From positions 14,795,001 through 14,859,000 of the forward strand of contig JBBMNZ010000007.1 of assembly GCA_037954325.1 (NCBI GenBank): DNA of 64,000 nt, read 5' to 3'. Positions 37,001 through 50,594 of the stretch are shown piece by piece (position 1 is the stretch's first letter; the number at the start of each line of letters is the position of its first letter). Made by a program: the position numbers and the translations under genes. The DNA comes from Fistularia commersonii (Eukaryota > Chordata > Actinopteri > Syngnathiformes > Fistulariidae). The notes below the pieces were generated by a model. The model was not told where the DNA came from. It ran no database searches and saw only the letters and a list, made by a program, of their open reading frames with translations.

Positions 37001-38989
37001 AATAAAATAGGATTGCCTGACATTAAACATAAAAGCTGGTGAATAAAGTTGAGGCTTCTATGACAAATGCTTGTTCATCACCAAGGTAGTGAATAAATAA
37101 ATGAAATACATAAATAGATCGTGCTTAGCTTCTCCGCTGAAACTGCACAGGTCTTCATAACAATCATCTAACTGATGATGGAGGACTTTTCTAGATGAAG
37201 TGTATTATTTACTTTTTCATGGCAAGGGTAGCAACATCTTTTTTCTGCTTGCGTGACATTTGAAAAACATGTCTGTCATTCAGACAGCATAGACTAAATT
37301 AGTGAAAAAATACTGCAGTGAAAATACTGTCAACTTACATCAGACGTTCCTCATGGAACAAGGAAATGGACAAGGAAATGAACAAGGAAAAATATTAGAA
37401 AAAAAGTGATAATCCTGATTGCAACATGTGAATTTGATTTTACTCACCAGGCATTTTAATTCCACACATATTGAAAAGTGATTTGGTAGTTGCCTTCACC
37501 GGGTCAGCAAACAGCTGGCTGGCGGAGGGGGGGCAGAGAGCTGACTGTTCCTCCAGCTATCAGGGAAAAGCACAAAAGCGAAACACAACACAATACGCAC
37601 AACAACTAACAAATCAAATGGAAAGAGTCCAGGCTTGAGAGAAAGCCAGATCATTCAGTTTCAGCTCCATGCTGTGGAACCGGCCCCCCCTGACTGTCTG
37701 ATGTGTCATGTCAGTGCAAGGTATTTAAATCCAAGTTCCTTCCAAATTTCTACATTCACTTCTCCTTGGCAGCCAATTTAAAATTGTAATTTCATTTTTA
37801 ATTTATTCTCTTTTCCTTTCCCAACCACTCCCTGGAAAATATTTTTTTTGCCATGCAGTTCAGGTATATTTTTGTGAACTTGTTTTAAAAGCATACACTG
37901 CTAAAAAAGATTAATGACTTTAATGATATCACCTATTGTTTAATCATAGCACTGTGATTGATAGTTGATGCTCCCTTGTCAGTCTTGCAAATCCAGACAT
38001 GAGAAGTAGCATTTAAAATGCAAGCTTTAATGTTGTTACAGGCTGGCGAGTGAAAGAAACAAAGATGTGTAATCCCCCCGCAGGGAGTCATATCATCCTG
38101 TGATTTGAGCTGAAGAAATTAATCCAGCACAGAAAACACATAAAAGATGAATGAGGGCGGAGAGAGTTAGTCACACCACGTGGCAGGGGGGGACTGAGCT
38201 AAACACACTGACTCACTTCAGGTTTAATGAGGGCAACAATGAGGGCAATATAGCAGATATTAATCAAATCTTTTTTTAAAAAGTAGCAGCTGGAAGATAA
38301 TTTGTTAAAATTTTATAAATGAAAATTGTTTTATACTTTCATGTAATTTTTTGCTTCGACCTTCAAACCCTTCATATATTAATCCTGCAGCATACATTAA
38401 TGATCAGGAGCTTCTTTCCAAATTATACACATTTTGGTATAAACCATGTTTACAGCATACACACAAGCAATATTAGGATTTTAAGGTTATAAGATCGAAA
38501 CGTTCAAGGTTATTTGTTTTCATTGTCAGTGACTTTATAACTAAATTGTTGCTGTGTGATTGTTCTGCAGTGGCAAGTGAAAAATACATCATCAGACCTT
38601 CTGTGGACATGAGTGTGAGTAAATAATGACAATATGCTGCTTTTTGATTGACTGATGCCTTTTCTCTTTTTATATTTGAATCTAAATTGGCTTTACTTTC
38701 CAGCATTTATAAGGACATTTGTGCAAACATGAACAATTGTTTTTTTCTCTTCTGTTAATATGGGGTTTTCAATCTGTTAAGAGTGGATTTTGACTTGCCA
38801 TGTTTGCGGCTATACTCGTTCTTATGAGGCTTTCTTCTGTATAAAATATTCATATTCTCTGTCCCCTGTGTATGTTTGCATTTTTGGAGGTAAAGCATTC
38901 TGTCATAAATGTAAATGGTAATGGCTCTATATACTGTGTACTGTACTCAAATGGTCCATCATAAATTCAGCCCCCACTTATAGCCTAGT
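34037..38989. other. Intergenic DNA, no gene seen
   Basis: A 159-codon minus-strand frame at 34013-34492 is half microsatellite product and half unrecognised sequence, so it is not called. The remainder has short frames only. A short tandem repeat lies at 37356. Confidence 0.6.
37356..37391 (+). repeat. Short tandem repeat, unit about 12 bases, three copies
   Basis: GAACAAGGAAATGGACAAGG is followed by AAATGAACAAGGAAAA, giving three near-copies of ACAAGGAAATG. Confidence 0.8.
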
Positions 38990-39145
38990 CATATACACAT
39001 GGGAGGAAGACACATGCAGCCACAAAAATAATATGCTAACTCCACACAGAAAGTACACAGTCGACTTCCAGAATTGGACCTGGGACACTTTGCTGTGAGG
39101 TTACAGTGAGGTGACAGGAGGAGCCACTAAACTGCTCAGCCATTA
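38990..39145 (-). mobile_element. tRNA-type SINE, minus strand, decayed
   Basis: On the + strand the interval reads TGGGAGGAAGACACATGCAG, GCTAACTCCACACAGAAAG, GAATTGGACCTGGGACACTT, GCTGTGAGGTTACAGTGAGG and GAGCCACTAAACTGCTCAGC. This is the complement of the head half of the same SINE type as at 27593, with the A-box end near 39142 and a weak B box (39071-39081). Confidence 0.65.
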
Positions 39146-39406
39146 TGCATGAAAATCATACTTGTGACTAAAGGGCTCTAACTTTATTGCTGTGAAGGTT
39201 AGACTCATTAAGAAGGTGAATAATGCATTTAATACTTATCCATAGTAAATATTTAAATGTAGATATGAAAAAAAGTTTTTTGAGTAACAGGGCTAAAACT
39301 TTCCAAGTTGTATTTTTACTTTTTTTAAAAAGGCAGTATGAAACGTTTATTCAAAGTGTAGCATGATATTCTAAAATATTTTGATGGTAAATTTTAATGA
39401 TTAACC

Positions 39407-39560
<154 letters not shown>

Positions 39561-41589
39561 CCAAATGACGTGGCATAGATAAGCAACAAACTGTTGGGGA
39601 AACTTGAATGAAGTATGAAAAACGGTCCTATACATAAATCAAGAGAGAACACCCTGTTTCAGAGTCGTTCCATAAATATAAGCAGTCTTTCCTGTGGCCT
39701 ACTTGGAATTCAAAGATGGATTATGTTGCGGCGGCTAGAAAGTAAAGGGTACAAAAGAAGATGGCGGTTTCGTGAGTGGAAAATCCCTCCTGTTTATATT
39801 TTCCTACCATGCTAATGTCAAGGTTATGCTGCATGTGCTCAAACATAGGTTCTGTTCCATACTTGATGACAGGCCAGTCTGCCGTGTTGGACAAGCGGTT
39901 GCTGAATGATGAACTTGATATCCCACAGAAAACAGCTGAAGGGGGGGGGGGGAAACAATTAGACGTAGTCACGGGAAAAGGCCAACCTTGTATGTTCTCC
40001 TTCACTGTATCCTCTGGTCTAGAACACTTAATATGTGCTACACTGCTAGGAGGGGTGGGAGATATTGGGGGGCCTGATGGATGAGACGATAAAACCCAAG
40101 GACTTCCATTAGGATGTCCAAGTGTTTCTGTAGCATGTAATAAACTAGAGGTGACCATGCAGATGAATGTCTTAATCAATAACCGACTGGACAGCGTCTG
40201 GTTCTTTATCCTTTACGGTTTAGGAACAATCTACGATCGATCAGCAGTTTATACATCAATCAAATGAATCAGTTGAGGGTAATATGTCCTAATGAGTCCT
40301 GGATGGGCAGACAAGTCCTACTGAAACTCTGGATAAGATGTTCAGTTTAAACATCTGGAAAATTTTGGCTAAAATAATTGCTAACTAAATGCATTAATTC
40401 ACTTATTAACTAATAGATGAATGAATGAAAAAATAGGAAGATAAATGATTAAACTCAGACACACACACACATAAATATGCGTGTCTTATTTATTTACATA
40501 TATACACACACATATACGTATACATACGCATACATACAAGCATCTATATTTGTGTGTATACATATATACTGTATACATGAATAAGCCAAGATCCTGACCA
40601 CTTTAGCTTCCTCCGCAACCCTGATTACAGCACTGATATTTTAAGAGCAGAAAGCTTGCTGCCTGTTAAATCCTTACTGCGCTTAGTGTCAGTGACAGCC
40701 ACAGCCCACTGAGGGAGGCATAGGAGCAGCAGGAAGAGGAGGAGGGGCAGGCAGGGATCCAGATGCGGAAGGTTGATCTTGTGGAGGGGTTGGGGTAGAG
40801 CAGATGGTCCAAGCCGCCATCATTGGCATGGTTGGGATTAGAGGGAGGGGTAGCAGGACTGATGGGGGGTGAGGAGGAAAATCTGCATCTGTTTAGGTTA
40901 TCCAAGCAGAGATGACTGAAGAAGAAGAGGGAACAAGAGTCTTAACACATTTGGACCTTAATTTACCAAAATGGAACAATTTCCCAACGTTGTAGCAATG
41001 ATATTGTTGTTCAAGAAAAAAAAAAAATCCAAAAACTCAAAAGAAAATCTTGGGATTTCAAAACAAAATCACATCAGATAACAATCTGGGTTGATGAAAT
41101 TAAGTTTATCACTTTTTTACAGGGAAATAAGCCTGATCTATCATCATATCGCTGAAAGGTTCTTCAATTGATACGGATCTTTAGGATCTAATTGTAAATT
41201 ACAGAAAAAATATTTTCTTTTTTGGAGGGGGGGGGGGAATGATTTAATTTGGACCTGAAAATGATTTCTTTCTTATTTCTTAATTCTTACTAATTTTGAG
41301 ATATTTTTTATTGAATCTGACCTAAATTATTACTATGTTTATTTTACTGATTTTCCTCACCTACAGACCTGTATACCTATTGATCTATACCAGTGGTCAT
41401 GCCAGGCGCCCATCATTACTTCATTATTACTTTTGTTAATATTGAAACCGCTACAGTATTATATCACTAGAACCTTGTAGCCGTTATCACTGCTGTTTTT
41501 ATTAATATGAGATTTTTTTGTGCCGTTGCCTTCCAACCCTCATACCTCTCCTGTCTTGATTACTCTTTCTATCTCTGTCCTTCTTTCTC
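39561..41589. other. Intergenic DNA, no gene seen
   Basis: Contains a G12 run (39941-39952), the low-complexity tract at 40459, a purine-rich stretch about 40700-40890 and a G11 run (41227-41237). Reading frames in the purine-rich part are compositional. Confidence 0.55.
40459..40580 (+). repeat. CA/TA-rich low-complexity tract
   Basis: ACACACAC, ATACGTATACATACGCATAC and TGTGTGTATACATATATAC units; no unit stays in register for long. Confidence 0.85.
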
Positions 41590-41825
41590 ACTCTCTAACA
41601 AAATTGGTCGAGACAGAAGGCCGCTTGCATGGAGTTTGGATTTATCCAAGGCTTCTGGCCTGTAAAGGGCAGTTTTTCCTTGCCACTTTCACAAAGTGAT
41701 TGGTCATGGGGAAATGTTGGGTTTCTTTAAATAATTTTAAAGAGTTCGGTCCAGGCCTGATCTACATGTAGTGTAATTAGACAACTCTGTTGTGACTTGG
41801 CACAATATAAATAAAATCAGACATG
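41590..41825 (+). mobile_element. Teleost retroposon 3' region ending in an AATAAAAT tail
   Basis: The blocks GAGACAGAAGGCCGC, GGCAGTTTTTCCTTGCCAC, CATGGGGAAATGTTGGGTTT, CTTTAAATAATTTTAAAGAG, CGGTCCAGGCCTGATCTAC, AACTCTGTTGTGACTTGGCA and CAATATAAATAAAATC occur in the order I know from an abundant fish interspersed repeat, where the last blocks read as a short tail on a LINE-like or SINE-like unit. I am not certain of its class or name. The copy looks nearly co-linear with the family. Confidence 0.65.
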
Positions 41826-44279
41826 GCATGGCTTGACCGATTTCTTGTTTATTTTAATTTAAAACAAGCCAATTTTCCTATAATCTCCTGTCTTGCTGAT
41901 CTTTTAATCGATGCCAATTCATTAATGGAAAACTATCTGTACGGTACATCACACAATTCAATAATAAAAATAATATTGGTACTTGTAAAACCCTTGTAAC
42001 AGCGATACTGCAGAATGGAAACAAAGCCTAAGTAAGCAAACCTTTGACTCATAATGATTCTTGTGCCCTTGATAAAAGAATGATTCACTGTCAGGGCCCT
42101 TCAACACTCTGATTTAAGGGCCGACTTCAGCTCGAGGCAGTTGCATAGTTAATTGTGACTAGTTGTGAGAAAGTGCTTACTTGCTCAGTAATCACTGCCA
42201 GTTATCCCAAACCAGAGAAGACATGGTGTCCCACAGGAGAAGACAGGTTGTCACTGAATGTGCCGGCTTCTGTTTATGACTTGCAATGAGAATGGAATTG
42301 ACATCGGCCCTTTATGCTGCCATAATCATGAAATAGTTCAAGGGCATCATAGCTGTGGGATACTCAGCAGGGTCCAAAAGTCAGATCATGTCAGGCATAT
42401 TTTCAGATGGTGAAAAATGGCACAATTGTACTGCATAATTTTCCTGTCTAAATGTTAATCATCTGTTCCCCCTCTGCAAATACATCTCACTTGCTGCAAA
42501 GTAATCCTTGAAATACCTTGAAAGTAAAGCCATGTTCAAGAAATGTGCAAAAATTATACATAAAGAATAAGCAAAATGTGCTAAAACCCAATACAAAAAC
42601 TGTTTAAAAATCAGCCCAAAAAATAAGAAATGAAAATAATATCAAAGAAAATAATCAAGGAAATCATGGAGGAAAAAATGCAAGACCATACCTTAAAAGG
42701 GCCAGGTAGCCATTTCAAAAATGAATTTACTGACAAAGAAAAAAGAAACTTCCAGTCATAGATGAGAGTTATTGTCAAAAAAGTTTAAACAATTATGTTC
42801 AAACTTTCTGTTTTGTACGGATAGCAAATAAGACAAGCCAGTTAGGGCAAATATTGTAAACCCTGTCAAACTCCTTCAGTCTCTTCCTCAAGTCATCGCT
42901 CGAACATGTCATTATGCAACCTCCTTATGATGATAAAGTACATGCTTATAGATGCAAACCACACAACACATGAATAAATAATGGGGCAAGTGCAAAGCAT
43001 TGCTTCTGCTGGTTGGCCCTCAGCCCTGTATCCCTTTAATCTTATCTCATTGCTGCTAATTAGAGAATAAAACTAAATGTCATGTCCCGCGTGAGAAGCC
43101 GATTTAATTCGAAAACCAAGTGAGCTTCAATTTGATTAGTATCTACTCTGCAGTGAGAAAAATGTGCCAGAACAGCTGTCATGTGTAGGTATAACTGACA
43201 TCAGTATATTGAATTATGACTACAATTAGATATCAATGTTCAAAAACAAAAATCCTTGAGTTGTAATATTCATTCTTCTGCAGCAAATCCCCCCAGTCAT
43301 GTAGGAAGGACCTCCCAAACTCACTTAGCCGCCGTAGTTGCATATGTCTTTGACAAACAAAACTAACCAAAGTGGATTTCTGTGCAGCAAAATAATTGTT
43401 ATGCCTGAGCAGTTGGGGGAGGTATTTTTGGGTGCTTTTGCGGTCCTCCATCAAGAGGGAGGAATGTTTGTCAAAAGTGGTTAAATCTGAAGCGTGTGCA
43501 ATGCAGTGTTAGCAATGCTGAATCCAGATACTGACTCAACTGAAGTGGTTGTCAAGTGGCATCACAATTATGATCTGACAAACTATAAACCTCCATTTAC
43601 GACCAGCAGGGCTGCAGCAGTTTGAGCAATTAAAGTTTATTTTTGTGAGGTGAGTACAAGGGTTTGGGCTAATGACAGCCACTTTTGATTTCTCCTCTAA
43701 ATGCCTCTCTTTATAATTTTCTAATCCAAGCAAAGTCTTGGAACACTCACCACAGTCCAAATAATGGGAGTTATCATTTTCACAAATTTGCCTGATGTAA
43801 TACAGATGTCTTTCTCGGAGATACAGAATGCTGCAGACACTCGTTTTTGTCATCTTTACAAAATACTTAAATAATTAAGTTGTTAGAGTTATTCCAAAGC
43901 TTAAGCCTGAACAAGAAACCTGTCATTACATAACGCGAAACAATTGTTAACACAACTGGTAAGAAGACGGGTCTTTGGAATTCTGTCATGATGTTATCAG
44001 GACGTAAAACCTCAATAGTGCTCTGACCTCGTTGTGAAGAGGAGGCTTGTGAGTTGCTATGAGTGGTCGTCCCGGCAGGGTCAGTCCTGGCTGGGCCGGC
44101 CTGTTGGGTAGGTTCCAAAATATTCTGCAGAAGGCCAATAACTCACTTGCTAGAAGCCTGTCACTTGACGAAACTGATCAGAAGAAATCTGACTGTCCAG
44201 CTATGGACTAGAACTTAACCCCAGCCAACAAGAATCAAGATCAGCCTTTGCCAGATGACATGCATCGACGTGGAACATC
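41826..44279. other. Intergenic DNA with enhancer-like blocks
   Basis: No coding evidence. The intervals about 41880-42210 and 43020-43190 have dense homeodomain-like and bHLH/MEIS-like words in otherwise non-repetitive DNA; see findings. The interval 43990-44130 may be an eroded extension of the LINE at 44280. Confidence 0.45.
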
Positions 44280-45555
44280 TGGATGATCGTTTGTGCAGAA
44301 GCTGCTATGCTGCTGTCCCTGGGGCTTTCCTGCGACAACATCACACTGTTGAACCTTTGCCAGTTACTGTGGCATGGCAATGGTGAACTCACAGCAGGGG
44401 ACTGCTGCTTCATCTGGAATAGTGCTTACATTCAGATGGGTCTCCACGGGGTGGCACTGGCCATGCTCAAACACATGCAACTCACTATTGAAAACCCACT
44501 TCCTTCACCTACGTGGCAAGATTACCGTGACTGTCACTATGCAACAACTCTGAAAACTGTGTCAGTGTTAACGGAAAAAAGTCCGTCTGATTTCCCATCA
44601 ACAATCGGGTTGAACAGGAATGCATGGCCATCCATGACCTATCAACTGTCATTGATCATCTTATGATCAAAGTATACGAGAGGCTCCATGCTTGTCATTC
44701 AGCAGCTACCACCTGACCATCCTCCATTATGCAGATGATACAACCCTGTTCAGCTCCTCCCTCCTACAACTCAGCAATGCGCTCACCACATATCATATAG
44801 AAGCAGCGATGCACGGCCCCCATGTGAGCTGGCAGAGCCCTAAACTTATGCTTGTTTGTAATAAACTGGACTCTATCCCTCTGCATGTTTGCTCCAACAT
44901 TGTGGAATTTGTTACCTCCTGCACCTACAGATCCCCAACAATGGCAAACATATAGCCAGAAAGATTGACCGCAAACGTAACCTCCCAGCTGCAGCCATGC
45001 AGTTTCTCTGGCAGCCCCTCTGGCCACCACTGGGTCTCCTCTAGGACAAAGTTATGCATTTATGATACAGCAATTCTCTCTTTTCTCCTGTATGAAGCTG
45101 ATTCCTGGCCCCCTTAACCTGGCCAAGGGAATTGATGCCTTAGGATCTTAGGATCATCGAGAACATAAGATGGCCCTTCCACATCACCAGCAATGATTTA
45201 CGAGAGCGCACTCACCAGTCTCCCGTGCCTCGGTTTGCTGCCCAGTGTCACATCCAATGGCTCGGCCGTGTCCTCTGACACCCTCTGGAACGTCCCGCAC
45301 ATGCCATCCTCTCATTCAGCCCAAGAGTAGCCAACTGGAAAAGTCTGCGTGGCAAACCCTGCACCAGATGGCTAGACATCATTAAGGAGGACCTGCAACA
45401 TCTGGGGATCAACTTGGAGTGGACGACACAGAAGACCTGGCCCAAGACCACTGCTTCTGGCAAACCCTAGTAAAGCTAATTCTGGCTCTATGCACAGCAT
45501 TATCTCAGTTGAGCAGGACCTAAACCAGTTTAAGGGCATGAAAATCTTCAAATAG
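44280..45555 (+). mobile_element. Decayed LINE with YADD reverse-transcriptase motif
   Basis: About 44690-44955 reads LTILHYADDTTLFSSS, the catalytic YADD block of non-LTR reverse transcriptases. Further on, about 45160-45475, pieces in shifted frames read IENIRWPFHITSNDLRERTHQS, then QWLGRV, HPLERPAHAILSF and RGKPCTRWLDIIKEDLQHLG, the usual C-terminal region of such elements after the polymerase. Many stops and frame changes make it non-functional. The section 44280-44690 appears to be the preceding polymerase region, badly eroded. It is a different family from the 9.5 kb LINE, since its C-terminal motif set differs. The 5' limit is uncertain. Confidence 0.75.
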
Positions 45556-47063
45556 TAAACAAGAGCCAAAGACCAAAGCATGACATAGGCATTGGGCTCA
45601 AATCTTTATGTGCACATTTCTGAAAATTTTCATCTCAGGTCTTAAATGAGTTGATATGTAAATAGAATTGATCACTGATTGCTTTGCCAATCAATGTTTA
45701 TTTATTCTTTTTTTTTTTTTGATTCACTGGAAGCTTGATGGTCATATTTAGTACCTGAGAGAGTCATAGTGGTTAAATCAAGGTTGAATAAGAAGTTCTT
45801 TATTGCATTAGTTAGGCCTCACTTCATCAAGTTTATGACATATGAAAGAAAGTAAAATGCTCTTATAGCCTTAATACATTCTGTCTCCACTGATCATTTT
45901 TTCTACCTTAACTTAAAGTTTCATTGGACATGAACATTTAAGATACACAGAGTTGATCTAGTCAGCTTGTTAACAAGCCACTTGTTCTCACCTCGAGGTT
46001 TGAATGAGGCACCTGAACGTCACATGCTCTGATTCATCTGCCACTGCAAAAGGACTGAGCCACTTTGTCTAGAGCATTGCCTGGATCTCATTTCTGTTGT
46101 GTTTTTAAAAAAGCTTCTCGTGTTTAAAGATTTAAAATTTCCCCTAAATGTTTTTGCTTGCCTGCAGGCAACAGGTGTGTGACTTCTGTCTCAATCTGCA
46201 GTGCTCATGTGTTGAACAATGTTAAGTAGGTAAATAAAGCTTGTCATGAAGCATCTTTGTACTACCGTCTCTAAAAGAACATAATTTGAATGAAATCAAA
46301 ATCAACCAAGTGAACAGGGTTGATCCATCAGCTGCACTACTACTATGACCTGTTTCTCTATTCCACTATCCCAAATCATTTTGATAAGTGATTATAATCC
46401 CTAAATCTGCCACCGCATATAACCACATCATGTCACATTCATCTGCCATAAAAGAATGACTTTTTTCATTGGGGAAATTTGGGTGACTACTCTTTCCATT
46501 TTACCCTTTACATCATGAATATGCCATATAACAGAAGGGGTTTCATGACAATACTGAAACTGACAGCAAATGTGGTTTAGTTATTCATAATTTGTACATT
46601 AATGAAGATATCAATAAATCCTCCTACATCTATATATGAGCTACCAAATAATGTTGTATATCATGTGACTGAGCAGCATTAAACCATCATGAGAAGACAA
46701 TAAAAATAGTTGATGATTTAAGTTTCAGAAAAAAAAATGTCATCCTTACAATTTGTTCTAGTCAGATTAATGAGGGGAGTCGGTCAAGTACTGCCATCTA
46801 GTGATAGTCAAGGATCACTCCATCTGCCCTGTAATAGTCAACTTTAAGTTGGATTTCACACAGCAAGAATATCTTATGATCGAGAAGAAAAGGTTTTTTC
46901 TCTTTTGTCGACATATGTTCATCAAAGGGAAATTTGAATTTTACAGACAGACTGACTGAGCGATTGCGTAAAATTACTGAGGGGTTAGGGAGAAAAGGCT
47001 GAATTATTTTACTTATGAATTATTCTCTTTTAAGAATGAAGTGCCTTTATACCCCAGAATAAT
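45556..47063. other. Intergenic DNA, no gene seen
   Basis: AT-rich and non-coding. A CTCF-like word, CTGCCATCTAGTGA, lies at 46791-46804. Confidence 0.55.
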
Positions 47064-47070
47064 TGTGTGC

Positions 47071-47127
<57 letters not shown>

Positions 47128-47130
47128 TGT
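47064..47130 (+). repeat. Compound (TG)n(GA)n microsatellite
   Basis: A TG array to 47088 switches directly to GA units (47089-47125) and ends in a short TG run. The purine-pyrimidine change makes it a mixed Z-DNA/triplex-prone tract. Confidence 0.95.
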
Positions 47131-47549
47131 ACGTCTTTGTGAGGGGCATTGAAATTCTGTTGTGCATTATAACTGATGGCTGATGATGGCAAAATGATAT
47201 TATCAGTACTTACATTATTGCTCAAATTGTTAAATGGAAACCTCCCCTCCCCCCATGACGTGACACATGTATTTGCCATGTTTTAAAATAATAACATAAA
47301 AAGTTAACGCATCATCATTTTCATGGCAAAGAAAAAACAGGAAATATTATCCTGGGTGAAATGACTGCACATGGTGCCTCAGGCATCAAAGAGATCATCT
47401 GTGAAAAGCAATACTTTTATAGAACCTTGAATTTCAGTAAATGGATCAACTGTGATCAAGCTTAAATATTAAAAGCCGATAGAAATTGACATGTAAAAGG
47501 AGAAAAAGAATATAAGTTGCTTTTTGCATCCCCTAACTCTAACCAAAAT

Positions 47550-47640
47550 TGTGTGTGTGTGTGTGTGTGTATATGTCGTGTGTATATATGTATATATATA
47601 GCCCCCCCCAGAAAAAATAAATAAATAAAAAAATAATGTT
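47550..47640 (+). repeat. (TG)n followed by TA-rich and C-run low complexity
   Basis: About ten TG units (47550-47570) are followed by TATATG variants, a C8 run (47602-47609) and AAATAAATAAAT repeats. It lies immediately upstream of the retroposon tail at 47643. Confidence 0.9.
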
Positions 47641-47642
47641 TG

Positions 47643-47795
47643 TATATATATGGTTTTGAGATGGCTATTTGGTAGTGGTGACTTCCAAATAACGACTACT
47701 GGTACTTTGGACCTTTGGTTATTGAATTGCAATTTTTGTAAGTCGCTTTGGATAAAAGCGTCTGCTAAATGACTGTAATGTAATGTAATATATAT
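47643..47795 (+). mobile_element. Fish SINE/LINE tail with TGTAA repeats
   Basis: The end reads TTGTAAGTCGCTTTGGATAA, AAGCGTCTGCTAAATGACTG and TAATGTAATGTAATA. The TCGCTTTGGATAAAAGCG block is one of the most conserved retroposon tails in teleost DNA. The region upstream to about 47643 is probably the body but is too decayed to define. It is followed by TA/TG-rich DNA. Confidence 0.7.
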
Positions 47796-50594
47796 ATGTG
47801 TGTGTGTTATATTTGACAACACAAATGGAAATTCATATCCTCACATAATCAAAACTGGATTTCTGAAAACTGTTTTATTTTTGAACGATGTCTGCCTGCT
47901 AAAGTTCCCAAATCCACTCATGGAAACTCTACCCTGAGGGAAACTGGAAACTCACTCAAATCTCAAGGTTCTTGTGGAAATGCCTGTTTTGATAGATTCA
48001 AAGGCTATTGAATTTATATCCTAAGTCAAGTCTCATGTGACAAAATGACACGTAAAATGTTTATGAATGTTCACAGTCAACATGCCTTGCATCAAAACAT
48101 ATCACATTAAATCATTGTTCCTATATTGCTGGACATACTCTCTGGTCTAAGAAAGGTTTTTCTCTTGTAAGTTTCTCCTTTTGAAAGATCAACAAAGTCA
48201 TGGAGTCAGCTGTCAGGAAAGACCATAATCCTATTCTTTCTTCTATGTACACTTTATCTATGTTGAGATCTAGCTGAGATTAAAGTATTATCCCTTTCCA
48301 TAAACTCACTTTCAATGCAATATACCGCTCCTCAAGGAAGGACATCCCTGGGTTTCACTGGTTTCAAAGGGTTACTAGTTGATTGCAAATTACATTTCAC
48401 TCTTGTTTGGTTGCATCAATACACCAAAACAAAAATATGGTCTTTTTACTTTGATGCTTCTATGTGTAATGTAGATACAACTTCTTGCATTTTTTTTTGT
48501 CTGTAACACAACTACACTATTTAAATGATTATTAAAATGGTTGTTGTCCACTAAACCAGGCATACTTAATGAAATAGCAATTTATTTAAACTACCACATT
48601 GGGTTAAATCCTGATATGAGCAATTCTGCAAATATAGTATTCATTATTTTGGATTGGGGGGAAAAAAAAAAAAAAAAAAAAACTCCCTTAAAATATTAAC
48701 CAGGAGGGATAAGAACAAGCTCTTTGGCAAAGAAGAGATAGCAGAAAGCATTCAGCGACAGACAAAGGTTTTTTTTGACAGCCTTACGGATACATTTTCT
48801 TGTTCACTGGTGCGAACAACAGCAGAACAAAATTAATTCTGATATAAATGGCCATAAAATGGACTGCATAAAATCCCTGCCCTCTGTGAACAGTTCAGTA
48901 GAGTATTTTACATTTCATTGTCAGCAGACCTGTATCTTTAAGTTCTGTGGCTTTCTTTCTTAAAAGTCTGTTTTTTTTATGCAGTGTGTTTGACAGAGGC
49001 TTATATATAATGGATCTCCCTCTGATATTGGCCCTATAATTCCATTCATTGCTTCAGAGAGGCAAATAATATAGTATATATTTTTAGGCAGCTTCAAAAA
49101 ATGACAAACTCGATTTTAATTTTTTTTTTTTATCAGAAAACTGTAAAGTTGCCTCCTGGGTGTTGCTGAAAGAACGAAACGAATGTGCAACTATGACATT
49201 TTACCACATGGGGGAGCAAAGGTATCTCTCTTGCCATGCTGCACCCCTCCTGCAGCCTGTGCAAAATACTCGTTCATGTGTTCATTTGAACCTAGCCGTT
49301 CAACATATGCTCCGTTTCAGTTCAAGTTATTCTTAAAAAACACTCACGTAACATAGACACAAATATCTGCTTTAAAACCTCCCAAATAAATTATCCTCGC
49401 ATATTTAAATGCTTCCAAATCTACTCATTGTGTTTCATAAATACCCGAGACCAGCATGCAGAAGGTTAGTAAGAGGAAAAGATTTGTGTATTCGGTGTGA
49501 TGCTCTTTGCAAAGTACTATTAGTTGGGAAAGGTTTGCCACTTGAGCCGCGTTTGTTTTTAAAGCCTCTACGGTACCCGTGCTGATGCCTGGTTTTCTGC
49601 CCACTGCTCCGGCCTGACCTATAAAGCCCAAGCTGAATGAAAAAGTCCACAACTTTCTTTGCTGGTGCAGCACTTCTGAGTTAAGAGCCAGAAGTGAATG
49701 ACTTCAATTCTTACGACGCCACCCGACTTGAAAGGGGTCACTTATGGCAGTTTCACAAAGGACAATCACAAATCCTCAGCTTTCCCTGAGATTTTTCAGC
49801 ACATATTTTTGCACTGAATAAAATCTTTTGCAATGTGTTTTGATTTTTCTTACTCCCTTACTTCTCTCTCATAAAAGACATTTCCTGTGGAAGAAGTAGA
49901 AAATTGTTTTCAAAGGCAATGACAGATTTAGTAACTATTATATGGTTGGTGAATGCTGCTGAAAAATATGCCAGCTCAAGAGTCAGAGACTTCCTCTGGG
50001 AGTTGCCAGAGACAAAGATGAGGATTCAAGGAGATTCTGAAGAAACGTGACTCTAAATGAATCCTCCTTATATGCTGGGTATGTAAAGGCAGGCAACTGT
50101 TTGCTGAAATGTTATCCATGCGAGAAGTTATGAGGTGATGATGTGCCAGATGTTGCTTTCACTGTATTCAACTATCAAAAAAAAGATAATCAACAAAGCG
50201 GAAGGTTTAAGCATCAAATGCAAGTAGGAATGGTTAACCCTTGCCATGATGCGTAAGTCTTCACCTGGCATTTTTATGATGGATGCTGCCAATCATAAAA
50301 TATAACTTAATAGACAGTGTGTAGTACTACTGAAAATTGATACTGTGAGTTCAATTTATCAACAAGATTCCCTTCTCGATAAAATCTAATAAAAGTATAG
50401 ATAGCGAAATACTCGTGTTTTTCTGTATACGTTTATTTCCATCCCAAATGAGCATTTCTTTCACTCTCACTTGATAAGGGCTCAATAAACTCCTCACTCT
50501 AAACGCATGACTGTGGCAGGTGTAAACAGGAGGAAGCATCTGAAGGGGCTATAAACTTGAAAGCCCTTTCCTCTTCACGATTGGAGTAAGAAGA
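47796..50594. other. Intergenic DNA, no gene seen
   Basis: Only short frames and the poly(A) run at 48662. Nothing recognised. Confidence 0.55.
48658..48682 (+). repeat. G run followed by poly(A) 21
   Basis: GGGG directly followed by 21 A residues. It could be the tail of a degraded retroposon but no body is recognisable upstream. Confidence 0.8.

Noticed and set aside
40666..40905. 79-codon minus-strand frame
   Set aside because: Compositional product of a purine-rich stretch; no domain.
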